The notes beneath the pieces were generated by a model that was given only the letters and a program-made list of their open reading frames with translations, was not told where the DNA came from and did not search any database. Of a stretch of 64,000 bases of DNA, positions 9,240 through 21,247 are shown piece after piece. Position 1 is the first letter of the stretch. Each line of letters begins with the position of its first letter. Position numbers and translations under genes: made by a program. Source of the DNA: Cystobasidiopsis lactophilus (lineage: Eukaryota > Basidiomycota > Agaricostilbomycetes > Agaricostilbales > Chionosphaeraceae); NCBI GenBank assembly GCA_001599975.1, contig BCIO01000001.1:2952293-3016292 (forward strand). Direction: 5' to 3'.

Positions 9240-12174
9240 ATGTCTGACACACGTCCTCGAGGGCGCGGTCGAGGTCGAGGCGGCCCCCGAACTGGCTCGA
9301 TCAGCAGCCGGCCAGCGCCAGTCGAGACGGAAAACGCAGAAGACGAAGAGGTGCGAGGCCTGCGAGCCAAGTATGGCAAGCAGCAGCTTCCCGTGCTCTC
9401 CGAGATCTACCCAGACTGGACAGAGCAAGATCTCTTGTTCACGCTCAAAGATTCGGCGGGCGACCTGGAGCTGGCCATCTCGCGCATTGCTGAAGGTGAG
9501 GTCGCTCGCTCGCTCGCCATTTTGGCGGCCAGCTCGGGCCTGGCGCTCATTCGCAAGCATGTGCACACCCAGGCCACGCTCAACAGTGGGATTCAGTCAA
9601 GTCCAAAAAGGCCAAGCAGCAGCAAAAGCAAGAGTCGAGCGCTGGCGCCAACCCTCTCGCGGCCAACCCCGCCGCCCTCACCTCTTCCGCCCCTCGCGGC
9701 ATTAGCAGAGGCCGCGGTGGTAAGCTCACGCCCTTATTCTGCGCTCACCAAACGCCGCATCTGACCCTGCATGATTTTTTCCCACCCTTTCCAACTTTTC
9801 TTTGTTCTGCCTCTTTCGCCCCCTCTCGTCTCCAAATTTTGCTCATCCACCAGATTCGCGCGGACGAGGTCGCGGACGCGGCGCTCCACGAGGTCGTGGC
9901 GGCTCGGTCGGCGTGAACGGCTCGGTGCCCACTATTCAAACCCCCGATGCAACCAACGACGGCTCGGTGACCCCAGAATCGACGGTCAACCTCGACGCTG
10001 TATCCACCACGGCCACGCCCGGTGGTGCAACCCCGTCCGGCGGTGTTTGGGGCGGCTGGGGCTCGACGCCCACGCCGGCTGCGGCAGCCTCTGAGCCCAA
10101 GCCACAGGCGTCTGCTGGCTGGGGCGACGAACCGCTTGAGGAAGCGGCCGCTGCTACCTCGCCTGCTGCCACCCAAGAAGTCCCTGCTGCGACCCCTTCT
10201 GCTGCCGCCTCCAAGCCAGCTCCCAAGCGTCCGGGTGCTGGCACAACCCTGTCATGGGCTCAAATTGCAAAGTGCGTCCTTTTTCTCGGCGCTCCGCAGC
10301 TTTTCGTTGAGGCTAACGCTGCATCGCGCCTGCAGGCCTCAGGAGCCACCTCAGCCTACCGTCACCATCCCGGCCGTCCAGCGAGCTGCACCAGCTGCTG
10401 CTCCAGAGCCGCCTCGCCCCGTGCTGCAAGACGACGAAGCGGCTTCTTTCAAGGCCAAGCCAACAGCTCCTTCGGACCCTTGGGCCGCCACGCCCGCCGC
10501 CGCTGTGGTTTCAGCGTTCCCCAATGCGCCCTTGGGAGTGGGTGAGGGCTGGGCAGAAACTGTCTTGTCGTCCAATGGCAACGACGAGGTGTCTGCCAAT
10601 CAGCAGGCGTACCATCATGCTGCAGGCTCCCCCAATTTGGCGGCAGCCATCCCACCCAACGGCGTCGATCCCGCTGGTCCTATCGAAGTCGCCCCAGAGG
10701 CCACTGCGGATCCCGCCAAACCGGTCGCGGCCCAGCTCGAAGACCAAGTCGAAGCTCAGCAGCAGCAGACCGACCAGCGAGTGTCATCCTCTGGACCTCC
10801 TGGCTTTGGCGAGAAGCCCAGCGGCCCGCCCTCGTCCCAGCCCCCAGATGCGGCCACTCCGGGGTCCCATGTTGATCGCATGGGCGTTCAGTTCGGCAGC
10901 CTGGGCTTGTTCGACCAAGCTTCGATGCAAGGGGCTCCGGTTCAAGAGGCCGCACCTCAAAAGGCTCGTTCGCCTGAAATGCAAGAGAGGCAAAGGTGCG
11001 TTTCCTCCCGATCTTCCGAAAGTACTAGCAACTGACGTTATTTGTCGACACGCCAAAGCTATGCGCAGCAAGCCCAGCAGACTGCCAGCCAGAATGCTGC
11101 CGCCGCCTTGCCCGCCGCGTTTGGCGCTCAAGGCCAAATGCACTATGGCGCTCAACAGCAACAACAGCCTTACACCTCTTCGTCTTACCTGCAGCAGTTC
11201 CAACAGCAGCAGCAGCAGCATGCCCAGCAGCAGCTCAACCCCGCCGCACCCAATGGTTTGGGCGCACCTGGGCTGCGCAGCAATGAGCCGTCCCCGTTCC
11301 AGGGCCAGCATGCATCGGCGGCTCCCACATCGATGGCCGCCTCGCCGTATGCGTCACTTGCGGACACCCAATCGCCTTACTTCCAGGGTCATGCCCCCTC
11401 CGCCGGCGCCGGCGCTCAACCCAACTCGCAGCCTTCGAGCTATTCGGCCTTCCACTCGGTTCCTGCTCCTCAGCCACCTGCTGGCCAGTACGGTCAAACA
11501 GACTACAGCCAGATGTATGGCATTCAGCAGCAGCAGGACAGTTTGCGCTCCATGGTGAGCTCCCCTTCGTCTCTTGCTTCCGGCGGGTCGGCCCACTGAC
11601 GCTGCTCTACTCCAGTATGGCGGCTACAACTACACCGAGCAGCCCACTTCCCAAGCTGGTGGACCAAACTCGTTCGGCAATCGCCAAGCGTCGGTGTCCT
11701 CGGAAGACGCCGCCAAGGCGCAGGCCGCAGCCGGCGTTGCCCAAGGCGGCGCCCCTCAAAATGGCAGCGCCTTGCCCCAACAGCACCCTGGTGCCGGCTT
11801 CCCAGCCAACTACGGATACCCATACTACTACGGCGGCTACGGCGCGCCCCAATATTCGGGTCCAGGCTATGCTCAGTCCCCCTGTGAGCTTGCCCTGTCC
11901 GCCCCTCGCTGTGCTCTCTAAACTTACGTTGACTTGTCCAGACGGAGCCTACCAATACAACTCGTCGCCGCTGCCCTCGATGGGGGGCCGCCCTGGTGGC
12001 TTCCAGCAGCCCAGCAACTTGCAGCAGCACAACGCCTACCGCGGCTCCATTCCAGCGCCTGCTGCTTACAGCCAACCTCAATACTACCAGAACTACCTAC
12101 CTCAGCAACAAGGCCAGGCTGGCGCCCAAGGCGACCGGGACCGGGGATCTTACAAAGGCTTTGCCGACTTTTGA
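9240..12174 (+). CDS. DEF1: Def1-like RNA polymerase II degradation factor: CUE domain with Gln-rich tail
   Basis: Def1 promotes ubiquitylation and removal of stalled RNA polymerase II. The protein begins with a short RG-rich stretch (RPRGRGRGRGG), followed by a CUE domain (VLSEIYPDWTEQDLLFTLKD, then SAGDLELAISRIAEG), with the WDSVKSKKAKQQQ-type sequence expected of Def1 after an intron. The rest is low complexity: a second RG patch (about 9858-9903), Ala/Pro/Thr-rich sequence with GVWGGWGS, then long Gln-, Tyr- and Pro-rich segments from 11050 to 12170. It ends GSYKGFADF. Exons are separated by GT-AG introns near 9500-9580, 9720-9855, 10270-10335, 10995-11050, 11553-11615 and 11885-11940. 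The CUE plus Q-rich design is diagnostic even though the tail aligns poorly between species. Confidence 0.82.
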
Positions 12175-12362
12175 GGCTGGAATGGAGCCTCTCTTGGATT
12201 CTGAGTTCTGTTCTTCGTCGACTGGGCACTCTTAGCCGTTTTGTCGTCTCAGTTCGTAGTCCTGCTCGTCCTGACGCTCGCCTGGATTGCAATTTGCGAC
12301 CCTCTCATCCCTCGCATTCATTTTTGACGCCACCGCGCTTGCCTTTGCCCGTCCTAGATAGC
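12175..12362. other. Convergent 3' spacer between DEF1 and the SET-domain gene
   Basis: This 188-bp interval should hold both 3' UTRs. No coding signal is visible. Confidence 0.4.
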
Positions 12363-13943
12363 CTAGTCGTCCCTGTCGATGGCACTGCCTTGCATTTCTG
12401 CTTGCTCCACGGCTGCAGCAAAAGCTTGCTCGACTGCGGCGAGGGCGAGATCGAGTACCCGCTTCTGGCCGTCGCGATAAACCTCGGCCATTCGCACCAC
12501 AGCGGGCCGCAACCGTGGGCCTTCGACTGAAGCCCGACCTGGTGTATGCTCGTTGCGCTGTCGTTTAACAAGCCGAACGTGCTCTGCAGGTCCGTCCATT
12601 GCCACGCTGGGCCGGTCCAACGCTTCTCGCTTCAGCTGGAGCATGTTGAGCAGCTGATCGAGTACGCTGGCCTCGTTTTCCAAGCTCAAATGAGACAGCG
12701 CGTCCGGCCACTTCCAGCCATCGTTAAATCGTTGCTCCGCAACTGCCAGTTCGTGAGGATCCGCAAGAAGCAGCCGCATGGTGGCCAAAAGCTCCGCCGG
12801 CATGGAGTTCGTGCGCGTCAGGACGTGCCTTGTGTTCTCGAGGCCGAAACGTTGGGCGAGGGCAGCGGCGTGGGGTGCCATGCCGTGCGAGCCGAGCTTC
12901 AAGGCGACGAGGTCCGCCTCGTTGTGCTCCAAGCAGAATCCGTAACCCAGAAGGAGTTCTTCGCCTGATTTAGGGCCGTAGTTATTGTAAATCTGGCTGC
13001 CCTGGGCGACATCGCGCTGGGCCACCAACGAGAGCCCATCGTGGTCTTTGCGCCACAAGATGGGCAAGTTGGGCTGGTGGTTGAAAACATCGACTCCGGG
13101 GAGGAGAACTGGCACGCTTTCTTCTTCCGTCGCTCCGTCATCAATTAGGTGGGAGGGGAAAGCCCTGGAGGAGATGACCAGGCAGGCCCAGATATAAAGC
13201 TCGCTTTTGAGGATGGCAGAGGTTGAGATTGGATCAACTCCAGGTGAGCTTGAGCTCACAAGGTAAAACTGCTCTCGTCCAACCCCACCGAGACCAGGGC
13301 GGGCAGCAGCAAGTCATAGTCTTGGCGCCAGGTGTTGAGTCGCTCAATGGTTGCCCCGTGCAGGTTGGTGTTCTGAAGCATTGCTGATTGAGTCGCAGGG
13401 CTGACAAGCGCGTGTGCCCACGCACCTGGAGCAAGTCTAGTTCGGCAGTCGTCCAGCACACTGGAGAGAGGATCACCCGCGGCAACTGTGCCACATACGG
13501 TAGCCAACCGAGGTGAAGGCCGACTGCTGTTCTCGCCGGCGACTCTTGATGCAACCGGTGGAGAGCTAGATAGGCGGCCATGCTCTGGCGATCAGAAAAG
13601 GCACCATTGTGGAGGATTCCTGCCATAGCCTGCATCTCATTGGTTAGAGCTGTACTCGACTGACCAGAGCAGGCGTACCTTTCTGGCTTTCGATGGCGTC
13701 AAGACTTGGTTTCTGTCGCATTTGGCCAGCACCGTGCCGGAGGAGACGGGCGCTGATGCGAAAGCAGACAAACCTGTCGCATCGTCTGGAGCACCTCGGC
13801 TTAGTCCAGTAAAGAGGTCCAGCGCCGAGAACTTGCCGTGCTGCAATATAATACACGACGAGTTCAAAAGCGCCTCAGGTAGGCTACAGGTCCACGGCGG
13901 GACGGTCGGAGTCGGAGAGGCCAAGAAGTTCATTCAGTGGCAT
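12363..13943 (-). CDS. SET-domain protein lysine methyltransferase of the Rkm/SETD3 class
   Basis: A class VII SET methyltransferase of the sort that modifies ribosomal proteins or other cytoplasmic targets. The N-terminus (MPLNELLGLSDSDRPA, then after an intron HGKFSALDLFTGL and VSSGTVLAKCDRNQVLT) matches the split-SET start. The core has FELYIWACLVISSRAFPSHL, then LLPGVDVFNHQP (N-H substrate/SAM motif), GSQIYNNYGPKSGEELLLGY (the NYG/Y-G cofactor motif) and FCLEHNEADLVALKL. The C-terminus resembles the Rubisco-LSMT substrate-binding domain. Introns lie near 13203-13262 and 13845-13900. The starting Met at 13943 fits the motif spacing better than one at 13933, which would translate an intron. 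The exact substrate cannot be told. Confidence 0.87.
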
Positions 13944-14170
13944 GCGAGCCGGCAATTGGACTACAGCAAGACGAGCGCTCGCACAAAGGCAGGGCCTAGC
14001 AGTTTTGACTTCAACCGCACCGTGATGGCAAGTATCAGTAGTCCAACAGACGGATGAACTGGTCGTTGACCTCCACACCGTGCGGCGTCGGACCTTCTCT
14101 TCTCTAGCATCGGCCATGCCCACTTTCCGAGTATCCTGCCAGCACATTTGATCGACAACGTCGGAATGTA

Positions 14171-15950
14171 ATGGCGGAGCAATGGAATGAGCAGGTTGAG
14201 CGGGACTTCTTGCGCTTGCCTTGGGTATGTGCTGGCTGCCACTCTACGTTCTCCTCGGCACCAGCCTTAGTCAAACTCCACTGTACCATCCAGACACAGG
14301 TTGTGGCGCTTCAGAACGACAAGAAAGAAGGTTGGTGGCCGCAATGGGGGAGGGAAAGCACCGGCCAATGACCCTCGGACGGTTCCAATTTAAACAGTCC
14401 CCATCCTTCTCAAGCTGTCGATAGACCGAACGGAGCCAAAAATACGCGCTGTTTTGACCGGTTGGTTGTCATCTTTCCACCTGTTTTGGCTTGCCTCAGG
14501 TCGAGCCTCTCCCACTGCTCCCAGACCTCGAGTCCGTCTGGTATGAAAACCTGCGCGAGAGAACGCTGGCACGTCGTCTGGAAGAGGAAGTACGCGAATC
14601 TCAAAACACATTTGACCAGAGCGGGCCCGTTGAGCGACAAGTGTGAGTTTGCGACCCCAGCCCTCATGCAGGTCTTTCTCATGCGAAAGTCTGCCAGTCT
14701 CGCGCTGATTGACGATCTGGAAGAAATGCTGGGCATGACCGACAACGGACGAGCTCTGCTACCAAGTGGCCCGTCTAGAAACCTCCAAGCGCAGCTCGAT
14801 CGCCACCAGTACGGCATCTGCCTCAAGCTCGAGACGAGAACTGGCCTTTGTTTCAAGGTTTGTGTTTCAACCCCTTGCCTATTGATCTTGCCTGTCATGA
14901 CTTGTAGAGAGAATTCAGTTTGATGCGGATGCTGTCGACGAGTCGGCCGCCTTTCTAAAGCGTCAATTGATACTTCCGCTCCTGGGTATGGCCGCAATTG
15001 CGCAACCCTTTATCCCTCATGGGACCGAACTGGCGGCTCGAGTCGACGAGCATGCTCTGCTCACCAAAGACTCGCCGCATGTCCAAGTTCGACGGCTTTT
15101 CAACCAACCATCCTTCCCCTCCGCACTGCAGCGGTGGACAAGTGTCGCCCACAACTGCAAGGGAGACGTGCCCCAAGTGCTGGAGCGCGGCCCAGCTAGG
15201 CGTCCGCCGCCACTGCCTGTTTCAACAGCTTCCGCGGCGCCCTCGCCCCAGCCGGACCATACCCGCGTCGCCAAAAGCATTCTCACCAGCCTTCACTCAG
15301 GGCCAAAGGGCAAGCAATCGCGATGGGACGATGATGACGAAACTCAGAGAATAACGCCGTTAAAGCGCTTGAAGCGTTCTGCCCAAGACGAAGGTAAAGA
15401 CACGCTCATCCAATTGAGCCCGTTTGCTGATCCGATTCCGAAAACAAGCTGCTCAAGCCCAAGAGCTTGTAGAAGAGCTCGCTTCGCCTGCCAGCAAACG
15501 AGATAAGGGTAAAGGCAAGGCGAAGCAGCGTAAAAATGACGGGTCGGAGACCGCCTCCGACAGCGACCAGCCTCTGCCAGGTGGCGACGTTTCGATGTCA
15601 AAGGCACCTGAAGATGACTCGGCTACAGAGGAGGAGGGCCCGCCCCCGCCAGCGATAGAGCTGCCAGCCATACCTCAACAAGCTTCCTCGGCCACCGAGG
15701 ACGAGGGGCCACCACCAATGCCCGAGCCGCCCAAACCCAAGCCCAAACCCAAGCTTAGAGCTCCTGCCAAAGCGACCGGCAAAAAGGACAAAGCTTCCGA
15801 GGCGCAAGCCGAAAATGAACGGCGCAGGCTCATCGGTCTGCTTTTTCTAGGCTGTATGCATGGCTTTATGTGCTGACTCTCGTTTTCTTCGCAGCTGAGC
15901 GCATGAAAGGAGGAGATTCAAAGAAGAAGCAGAAAAAGAAAACTTTCTAA
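14171..15950 (+). CDS. XLF/Nej1-type non-homologous end-joining factor
   Basis: An XRCC4-like factor (Cernunnos/XLF, yeast Nej1) that bridges Ku and DNA ligase IV at double-strand breaks. The head domain is spread over several exons: FLRLPW, then VALQNDKKEGW, FQFKQ, LPDLESVWYENLRERTLARR (the LTDLxxVWxE strand), SASLALIDDLEEML, CLKLETRTGLCFK, and FLKRQLILPLLGMAAIAQ leading into the stalk. A long acidic Pro/Glu/Ser-rich region follows. The last exon ends KGGDSKKKQKKKTF, a basic stretch with a terminal Phe like the Ku-binding motif ending human XLF. Exon edges are approximate. It shares a 227-bp divergent promoter with the SET gene. Confidence 0.83.
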
Positions 15951-16290
15951 TCGACAAGTTGAAGGTGCCCCTGCGAGCCAGTTTCATGGTGGTCTCCAAG
16001 CAGATTCACCCCGATCTTTCCGGTCATCTCCCCGTTATTCTTGGTCCTAAGACTTCGCTATCGAGGGGGGATCTCAAGGTGCTGGCGGCGAGAGTGGTTG
16101 TTGATTTGATGCGCATGACGCCACCGTCCGTCCGACTGAGCCACCCAGATTACAGTAGTCTTAGATGCGAAAGGACCAAGTCTACCAAGGGCATTGCATC
16201 CCAAGTGTGAGGCGCTCGGCAGACCCAAAGCCACCAACGACTCTTGCTCGAGAACGGCGAACCGTTCGACGAACGTGGCGGCGAGGCCGA
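15951..16290. other. Intergenic spacer, XLF terminator and promoter of the YML020W-like gene
   Basis: About 340 bp. An open frame from 16165 is continuous with the downstream gene, but its residues look like non-conserved 5' leader. No other feature is seen. Confidence 0.35.
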
Positions 16291-19200
16291 ATGAGCACTC
16301 GCAACAAGCGGCGGCGGCTGGCGCCCAAGAAGAGCGCCGCGTCTCTTGGAGTGCAGTATCCGCAAGCGGCCAGCCAGGATATCTTCAGCGACGTCGTGTC
16401 AGCATCCAGCAGATTGAACAAAGCGCTTGAAGTAGACGAGGCTCGCTCGCTACGTTCGCGCCGGTCCTCGGTCTCGACTGTTGGCACCGTCAACACCATC
16501 GACGATTCAAACCACGCGACGAGAAGATTGTCCTGGGCCGCTCCAGCTGAGGGGCCTCTTCGCACCGTCACGAAAAAGCGGAGTTGGCTGCTGGGGCTCG
16601 GAGCCTCTCCAAACGACCCACCACCGCTACCGCTGTCGTCTTCAACCGTGCAAGAGACTGTGGAGTCTTCAGAGCCGCCGCCGGTCTCGACAGAGGCGGC
16701 CAAGAAGTTGATAGAGGTGCAAACGGCGGCGGAATTGGCGTTGCCGAGCCCTTCCTCCCCTGTGCCGCCCTCGTCCTGGCTGTCTTACATCTATCATTCG
16801 CCAAATCGTCCATTGGAACTTCCGCCCACTGCTGCGGAAACGATGCAAGTGGATGAGGTCGAGGCCACCGAATCGCCGGCCCCATTACCACAACCCCTAG
16901 GTGGCGTGTGGTCGTACTGGCCTTTCGCCAGAGGCCTGGAAGTGGCGACAGGACAATCACATGTAGAACCGGAGGAGATGGAGATAGAGCCCTCTGTACC
17001 CGCGGCAGCTCACTCGACGCCGAGTTCTTCGCCCAAGGTGCGCTTTGTGCTGGCTGGTGTGCGCATACGGGGTCTGACGGCCTTCCAGCAACCCACATCC
17101 TGGTTCAGCAGTTGGTATTCTACTCCTCTCGTCGGCTCTCAAGAGCCAGCGGCCTCCGCCTCGCCACCAGGACTCGGAATCGTCTCCGCTCCATCCCTCC
17201 CCTCAGCGAGCAACGTCCTTGTCGACACTCTGCCGGCTTCGCGCTCGACTTGGACTTCGTTCTTTTCCTCCCGCGCCACCGCATTGCCGCCGTTGGCCGT
17301 GGCGGAAGGAACCGAACCAGAGACGATGCACGTTGACCTTCCACCGGCGACTCCGGCGCCGCAACCGTTGCCCGTTCCGACCAATGAAGGTTTGAAGCGC
17401 GTGCCCAGTCAATCGTCCTTCTTCTCTACCAGTCTACCTTTCGGCCGCTCGTCTTCCCGACCCAGTTCAATCCGTCAAGGTCAAGGGCCAGCCGACAACA
17501 AACACTTGGTTTCGCCCTCTCCCTCTCCCAACCCGGTGGCGGTTGGTTTCAAAGATGCGGAGCCGGCAAAGTCGCACCCCAACTCGCCTCTTACCACATC
17601 ACACACAATCAGCAAGAAAGCGACACACAAAGCTTCCAAGGCGTCACTCGCCCCGCCCCCCAACTTCGTGCTGCCCTCGTTTGGTGATACCTTTCACGCG
17701 CCGCCGCGGTCGCTGCTGCCTTATTCAAAGCGGCGAATCTCGTCGCTGCGGAAGGTCGGCAGCTACCTCTGGGATGCGTCCAAGGTCAAGGCGCCCCAGG
17801 TCGTTAAAGACGACGAGTACCTTCCCAGAGCCAACTCTTTGCTCGGGGTTGACCCAAGGGCGCGCCTCAAAGAAGTCAAAAAGGTCTTCATCATCGGCAT
17901 CCATGGGTGGTACCCTGGCGCTCTCATGACAGGTCTTTTCGGGGAACCAACCGGAACCTCTGTCAAGTTCAGCCAGATGCAGCTTGCGGCCGTCAGAAAG
18001 TTTGCGGCGGCGCAGGGCCTGACGCTCAAAGAGGAAGACATCGTTGTGGCGCCTCTGGAGGGCCAAGGCATTGTCGAGGAACGTGTGGCGAAGTTGTACG
18101 ACCGCCTGCACGAGAACACGGTCTGGGTTGAGGCTCTCCGTCAAAGCGACGTCATTTTTGTGCGTCTGTGTGCTCTGGTCAGCCAAAAGCTGCAGCTGAT
18201 TGCTTATGGCCAGATCGCGACACACAGCCAAGGCTCAGTTGTGTCTGCTCAGCTGCTAGATCGGCTGCTGAGGGAGCAGAAGGTCCGAGGCAGTTCATGC
18301 CACTTGCTGTGCCTGGCGGCTGTTGCACAAGGCCCGTTTGTCGCCTTGAATTCGTCGTATTTTCTATCGCCTTACTTCAACTACATCGAAAATGCTGCCG
18401 CCAAAGAGCTCTTCGAGTTTCAGCACCCAGGCACCCTGAGGTCCAACCGCTACGCGGAAAGTTTGCTGTCGATTCTAAACCAGTTCGTCGCTTTTTTTGC
18501 CAGCTTTTGTGACTTGAAAGAAGAAGCTCACCAGATCGTGCAGAGGAGTCCGCGTCACTTTTTGCGGGAGCCTCAACGACCAAGTCGTCCCGGTAGGCTC
18601 GTAGTCACTGCTCCTGTGCGAGGTGCTGAATGAGCCTCTCGATTAGCTCTATTCATCCGTCTTTGCGTCATTTCAGCACCCGAATATCCTGAGGGCGGTC
18701 TTTGTGGACGGCTCATCTTTCGCTGCCGTGGACTTCATGTCCAATCTCGTCGCTTTTGCCCTCCGCCTTCGAAATGCGTCGATTGATGATCACGGCCTGC
18801 TCATTCACCTCAGCGAGGCCTTGGCCGGCGCGCTCAACGGGGTCGGGCATTCCTCCATCTACAACGAGCTGGACATCTATGAGTACGTCGGGCTCTTTCC
18901 CACCTCTACCGCGAGCCCGTCGTTTGAGCAGACCTGACCAGGCTTGCGGTCCGCTATATGCTGGAAACGGAAGCGCCCGGCAAGCGGACCACGGCTCCCC
19001 CAACGCTCGCCAACTCGCTCACGCCTCACAATCCTAGAGAACCCACCAACCCTTACGTCCTGCCCGTAAGGCTATTCTTGGCTTTGTAGGCCCTAGATTA
19101 ATTTCATTTTGGGCAGTGGGCCCTCCGAGGCATTCTAGAGGACGCCCTCGTCCAAAAACTGTTTTCCGAAGGCAAGTTTCCATTCCTTGGCCCGGACGGC

Positions 19201-19394
19201 TTTGCAACCAAGGCTCAGTCCAAGCATCCACAGAGCTTGTCGAGCTCCGAGAGCAGTTCGAGCACTGGAAGCCCGTGTCCAAAGCCTTGAAAGACATCAA
19301 GTTCCGCCTCCAACCCTTTGCATCCGTCCCACGCCGCTCAGCATCTTCTGCTCTTGCATCCACACCACCACACAGCACGGCCCCCAAGTTGTAA
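16291..19394 (+). CDS. YML020W-like conserved fungal protein with a serine-hydrolase-type core
   Basis: A large fungal protein of unknown function related to yeast YML020W. The first half is disordered and Ser/Pro-rich, with repeated Trp-bearing islands (SSWLSYIYHSP, GGVWSYWPFARG, SWFSSWYSTP, STWTSFFSSR). The conserved C-terminal half starts near 17700 (SLLPYSKRRISSLRKVGSY) and includes KKVFIIGIHGWYPG, then DVIF joined by a 54-nt in-frame intron (18160-18213) to IATHSQGSVVSAQLL, a nucleophile-elbow-like motif. Later segments are LSPYFNYIENAAAKELFEFQ, FVDGSSFAAVDFMSNLVAFA and a tail with ELVELREQFEHWKPVSKALK. The start at 16291 (MSTRNKRRRLAPKK) was preferred to an in-frame Met at 16165. Enzyme activity is not demonstrated for the family. 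Confidence 0.8.
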
Positions 19395-19838
19395 TCCATC
19401 GCTCTGTTGCTTCCCTTCTACGTCTTTTGGCATTTTGTTGTTCGTTCGTCGCCTCACAGGGCTCCACATTCATACATACAACCCCGTACGACCGCATCTT
19501 TCGCTCCAAATCCTTTACGAACTTGTAAATCCACATCTTTCATATGCATTTTAAGCCAGCGCTGCTTCTTCCTGTTCTCCTGCTGCAGCTGCTCGGTCAA
19601 GTCGCCGCTTTCGGTGGCGAACGCATTTCCGGAATCATCCATGCAAAATTTGATTGTAAGGCAGAAAGGGAGGCTCGAGTATACAAGGACGTGCGAGTGT
19701 GATGGGTAAAAAAGTGGGTGTCGATGGCCGCGAGAGGGTTTTACAAGGGAAGGGAAAATGGCTCCGCCGGCTTGGGGAGAAACGAAGAAGGGGCCCATCT
19801 AGGAGAACGAGGGAAGATTCAACACACAAAAGGCGGTC

Positions 19839-19876
<38 letters not shown>

Positions 19877-19890
19877 CGGCCCGCCTCTTC
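19395..19890. other. Convergent 3' spacer carrying a long poly-G run
   Basis: About 500 bp between the stops of the YML020W-like gene and the E2 gene. It should hold both 3' UTRs. Apart from the homopolymer at 19841-19876, listed separately, nothing coding is visible. Confidence 0.5.
19841..19876. repeat. 36-nt poly(G)/poly(C) homopolymer tract
   Basis: An uninterrupted run of 36 G on the plus strand, directly after CCC. It lies about 15 nt downstream of the E2 stop codon, so it would be poly(C) in that gene's 3' UTR. Homopolymers this long are prone to length error in sequencing and cloning, so the exact length is uncertain. Confidence 0.9.
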
Positions 19891-21093
<1,203 letters not shown>

Positions 21094-21247
21094 GGTTGGG
21101 CGGCTCTTGTGAAGTGGTGGGGTGCGGCTGGTGGAGGATGGGGGATGTGCCGGAGCCAAAGGGACGAGGAGTGGTGGAACAGGGTTGACCTTCGACTTTG
21201 CCCTGTTGTTGAGTGCGCCGATGCGTCGCTGATGGTGGGATTGGCCA

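Noticed and set aside
16165-16290. 42-residue N-terminal extension of the YML020W-like protein
   Set aside because: In frame but with no conserved feature. The Met at 16291 followed by a basic stretch is a more natural start, so I treat the extension as leader.
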